Assembly: GCA_027064945.1 (NCBI GenBank)
Contig: JAMOPB010000388.1
Span: 1 to 8,533, forward strand
Direction of reading: 5' to 3'
From: Candidatus Cloacimonadota bacterium
Lineage (GTDB): Bacteria > Cloacimonadota > Cloacimonadia > Cloacimonadales > TCS61
Length of the DNA: 8,533 nucleotides
Positions 6,505-8,533 of this stretch are shown here, in pieces (position 1 is the stretch's first letter; every line of letters starts with the position of its first letter). The translations under genes and the position numbers were made by a program. The notes beneath the pieces were generated by a model. That model did not search any database. It worked only from the letters and a program-made list of their open reading frames with translations, and was not told the DNA's origin.

Positions 6505-7752
6505 ATGGAAAACATTGCTCATTATTTTCAAGTTCACACTCTTATGTTGATTGGCGCAACCATCTTAATAGGTTACTATTTTGGTAAAAATATGCGATTA
6601 ATCAAACTACCTTCAATTATTGGTTTCATGATATTTGGAGCTATCTTAGGTCCATCTTTCTTGGATTTTTATTCAGATCATCTGCAAGAAAGTTTAGGAT
6701 TTATCACAGACATTGCTTTAGGTTTTGTAGCTTTAAGTATTGGATTGGAACTTAAATTTTCCACTCTAAAAAAGCTCGGAAAAGGAATGGTTTATGTAAT
6801 TTTGTTGGAATCCTTTTTTGCTTTTGGTTTTGTTTTAACAACCATTTATCTGCTGACAGGCAATCTGCCATTAGCCTTAGTTTTTGCCGGAATTGCTCCT
6901 GCGAGTGCACCGGCAGGAACAGTAGCAATAATACAAGAGTACAAAGCAAAAGGCAGTTTAACCAAAGCACTTTATACTGTAGTAGGATTTGATGACGGAT
7001 TAGGAATCATTATCTTCGGATTTGCTTCTGCTTTTGCGCAAAGCTTATTACTTCAAGAAACAGGGCAAGAAGCTGCAGGCTTTCTAACAACTATTTTGAT
7101 GCCATTGGAAGAGATAGGAATAAGCCTTTTAATTGGAGTTTTAACCGGAATAATTTTCTCATTTTTAAGTAAAAAATTAAAAAGCAATGAAGACTTAATT
7201 ATCCTGATTTTTGGATTTGTTTTGTTTACATGCGGATTAAGCAAATTATTCCACGCTTCAATAATTCTAACAATAATGATCATAGGAATTTTCATAATCA
7301 ATACACAATCAGCTGCACTTATCCGAAGAATCCAAGAAAACTTAAAAACTTTTATGCCTCTTTTATTCATTTTATTTTTCACTTTAGCAGGAGCTAACTT
7401 ACATATTTCAGCTATCCCAAGTTTAGGAATTTTAGGAATTGTATATGTTTTATCTCGTGCATTTGGATTAATTTCAGGAGCAAGAGTTGGAGCTGTTTTA
7501 GGAAAATTAGATGATAAAATAAAGAAATATTTAGGATTGGGAATTTTATCTCAAGCAGGAGTTGCAATCGGATTATCTCTTTTAGTGAAGGAAGATTTTC
7601 ATGGAATGGGACGAACAATATCTGAAGGAGTTACTTCAGGAGATTATATTGGTGTAACCATTATCACCACAGTTACTGCAACTTGTATTATTTTTGAGAT
7701 TATAGGTCCAATTCTCACAAAATATGCACTTTCAAAGGCAGGAGAAATCTAA
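6505..7752 (+). CDS. CPA-family monovalent cation/proton antiporter
   Basis: Integral membrane protein of 415 residues with about 12-13 hydrophobic segments, from residue 10 to about 405. It has the shape of the Na+/H+ exchanger domain family: an early IIGFMIFGAILGPS (38-51), GFVALSIGLELK (73-84), an intramembrane stretch APASAPAGTVAI (131-142), then VVGFDDGLG (159-167) whose Asp163-Asp164 pair is the likely ion-binding site, a conserved SR at 317-318, and LSQAGVAIGLSLL (348-360). Adjacent aspartates are typical of CPA2 and NhaA-like electrogenic exchangers, whereas NhaP-like proteins have Asn-Asp. The protein lacks the C-terminal cytoplasmic RCK/TrkA nucleotide-binding domain of KefB and KefC; the separate EIIA/PII-like and CBS proteins on either side may supply regulation instead. 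AGGA at 6495-6498 lies 6 bases before the ATG. Whether it carries Na+, K+ or both cannot be read from sequence. Co-transcription with the EIIA gene is likely. Confidence 0.9.
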   Translation: MENIAHYFQVHTLMLIGATILIGYYFGKNMRLIKLPSIIGFMIFGAILGPSFLDFYSDHLQESLGFITDIALGFVALSIGLELKFSTLKKLGKGMVYVILLESFFAFGFVLTTIYLLTGNLPLALVFAGIAPASAPAGTVAIIQEYKAKGSLTKALYTVVGFDDGLGIIIFGFASAFAQSLLLQETGQEAAGFLTTILMPLEEIGISLLIGVLTGIIFSFLSKKLKSNEDLIILIFGFVLFTCGLSKLFHASIILTIMIIGIFIINTQSAALIRRIQENLKTFMPLLFILFFTLAGANLHISAIPSLGILGIVYVLSRAFGLISGARVGAVLGKLDDKIKKYLGLGILSQAGVAIGLSLLVKEDFHGMGRTISEGVTSGDYIGVTIITTVTATCIIFEIIGPILTKYALSKAGEI

Positions 7753-7862
7753 GAAAAAGAGAAAGCTTTTTTTCTAAAATCGAATATATAATATGCATCA
7801 TTTTTTATTAGTTTATTGTATGTTTTTTTGAATTATTTAATTATTTTTATTAGGAGATTTTT

Positions 7863-8324
7863 ATGGAAGAACACTTAAGTAAGATACAAATTTCAGAGAT
7901 AAAGGATTTAATTATTAAAGATCCTACTATTATCTACGAAGATACTAAAATAAAAGAGATAATGTCGGCGATAATAAAAGATATTCGCTCAAGACACGCT
8001 TATGTGGTTAATGATTCAGGTAAATTGATTGGTTCAATTAGAACTAATAGTGTTATCCAATACCTTTTTCCAACCATATTTTTGGAAGAAAACCAATCAC
8101 TTCAAATTAGTTCATATTTGGAATTTTCAAATGCAAAAATAGCTAAAGATATTATGAATAGGAATCCTCATTACGTTTATAAACATACAAAAGTAAAAAA
8201 ACTTATCAAAATTATGATCTCAGAAAAGATAAACGAAGTTCCTGTAGTTGACGAAAATATCAAATTAATCGGTGAAGTGAATATTATGGAAATCATCGCA
8301 AAATGGCTAGAATTGAATAAATAA
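7863..8324 (+). CDS. Two-CBS-domain protein (Bateman module)
   Basis: Small soluble protein of 153 residues made almost wholly of a CBS pair. CBS1 spans about 12-68 (IIKDPTIIYEDTKIKEIMSA, then AYVVNDSGKLIGSIRTNSVI) and CBS2 about 92-147 (AKDIMNRNPHYVYKHTKVKK, then EVPVVDENIKLIGEVNIMEI). Each repeat ends in the usual GSIRT or GEVNI turn before a helix. CBS pairs commonly bind adenine nucleotides and regulate transporters and enzymes; no ligand can be named from this sequence. The inter-domain linker (69-91, LFPTIFLEEN onward) is longer than in minimal pairs. GGAG at 7853-7856 lies 6 bases before the ATG. The 110-base A+T-rich gap after the antiporter leaves open whether it shares the upstream transcript, but its orientation and content suggest it belongs to the antiporter unit. 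Confidence 0.85.
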   Translation: MEEHLSKIQISEIKDLIIKDPTIIYEDTKIKEIMSAIIKDIRSRHAYVVNDSGKLIGSIRTNSVIQYLFPTIFLEENQSLQISSYLEFSNAKIAKDIMNRNPHYVYKHTKVKKLIKIMISEKINEVPVVDENIKLIGEVNIMEIIAKWLELNK

Positions 8325-8339
8325 TTATCTCTTACATAA

Positions 8340-8410
8340 AAGGTTAAAGGTTTAGGGTTAGTGTTTTATAGTTATTTCACTTTTTACATTATCCTTTATC
8401 CTTTATCCTT
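8340..8410. repeat. Imperfect 21-base inverted repeat with a TATCCTT tandem arm
   Basis: The left arm (8340-8360, a run of GGTTAAA/GGTTTAG/GGGTTAG-like units) and the right arm (8390-8410) are inverted copies matching at 16 of 21 positions, separated by 29 bases. The right arm is three exact tandem copies of TATCCTT. The arms lie 15 bases after the CBS gene stop codon. They could fold in RNA, but no T-run follows to make a factor-independent terminator. Confidence 0.65.
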
Positions 8411-8419
8411 ATTTATCTT

Positions 8420-8451
8420 TTTCATTCTTTTAAACCGCCAAAAGAATGAAA
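8420..8451. repeat. Perfect 12-base hairpin with an AAACCGCC loop
   Basis: Bases 8420-8431 (TTTCATTCTTTT) are exactly complementary to 8440-8451 (AAAAGAATGAAA), with the 8-base loop AAACCGCC between. A longer partial extension is possible with one bulge. No T-tract follows on either strand, so it is not a standard terminator. It may be the edge of a dispersed repeat element. Confidence 0.7.
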
Positions 8452-8483
8452 CAAGAAAAGCTCCCAACGTTTGAAAAAAGCGG

Positions 8484-8512
8484 ATAATGTTATATTTCAA
8501 TTGTAACATAAT
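8484..8512. repeat. Second hairpin, ATAATGTTA with TAACATAAT
   Basis: ATGTTA (8487-8492) pairs with TAACAT (8504-8509) around an 11-base loop; one A-A mismatch outward, two further pairs extend the stem. It lies 32 bases right of the perfect hairpin, in a stretch that shows no gene and no terminator T-run. Confidence 0.5.
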
Positions 8513-8533
8513 TTGCTAAGTTGCGGCGGAATA

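Noticed and set aside
7752..7775. A/T hairpin AGAAAAA with TTTTTCT just after the antiporter stop, as a terminator
   Set aside because: The stem has almost no G-C pairs and is followed by AAAAT, not a T-run. Too weak to call.
8420..8451. The perfect hairpin as a factor-independent terminator of the CBS gene
   Set aside because: The base following the stem on the plus strand is C, with an A-rich run after it; on the minus strand A-rich sequence follows. Neither gives the required T-tract.
8396..8509. A 37-codon minus-strand frame starting MLQLKYNIIRFF and containing a hydrophobic FLVSFFWRF stretch
   Set aside because: It has no ribosome binding site, runs through the perfect hairpin and ends inside the tandem repeat. 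It looks like translated repeat sequence.
8465..8524. An integron attC site, suggested by CAACG and the paired arms about 60 bases apart
   Set aside because: The left end TCCCAAC fails the RYYYAAC consensus at its first base and no GTTRRRY partner is present at the right end.

Overview
This 8.5 kb window is bacterial chromosome, A+T-rich by eye, with two divergent gene blocks around one regulatory region. Gene content and the dnaE type (PHP domain at the N-terminus, all metal motifs intact) fit many bacteria. The TTA- and ATA-rich codon use, one TAnnTTTG-like promoter element and the repeat style at the right edge lean weakly toward the FCB group (Bacteroidota, Cloacimonadota and relatives). 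That placement is an inference and is not proven by anything here.

Left block (positions 1-5348, minus strand): nadC, nadA, nadB and then the first 610 codons of dnaE, in that order of transcription, with gaps of 11, 21 and 33 bases. nadB (L-aspartate oxidase), nadA (quinolinate synthase) and nadC (quinolinate phosphoribosyltransferase) are the complete de novo route from L-aspartate to nicotinate mononucleotide. The gene for the replicative DNA polymerase III alpha subunit follows so closely that co-transcription is likely. It runs off the left edge.

Divergent intergenic region (5349-5675): a TATAAT -10 box for the nad operon with a 14-base direct repeat over its spacer and -35 region; a 14-base perfect palindrome and a TTGACA/TATATTTG candidate promoter on the other side; and three alternating GATAGC/GCTATC elements between them. 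Both flanking genes have an in-frame upstream ATG that overlaps their own Shine-Dalgarno sequence, so the starts are placed at the second ATG in each case.

Right block (5676-8324, plus strand): a protein joining a fructose/mannitol-type PTS EIIA domain (active-site His69) to a C-terminal domain that looks PII-like; 16 bases later a CPA-type cation/proton antiporter with a DD motif; then, after a 110-base gap, a small protein with two CBS domains. No PTS permease, EI or HPr is present. The most economical reading is an ion/proton antiporter with attached phosphorylation-sensing and nucleotide-sensing modules, and this is the most interesting unit in the window.

Right edge (8325-8533): no convincing gene, but dense repeat structure: an imperfect inverted repeat with one arm made of three TATCCTT units, a perfect 12-base hairpin, and a second hairpin. 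It may be the start of a dispersed intergenic repeat.
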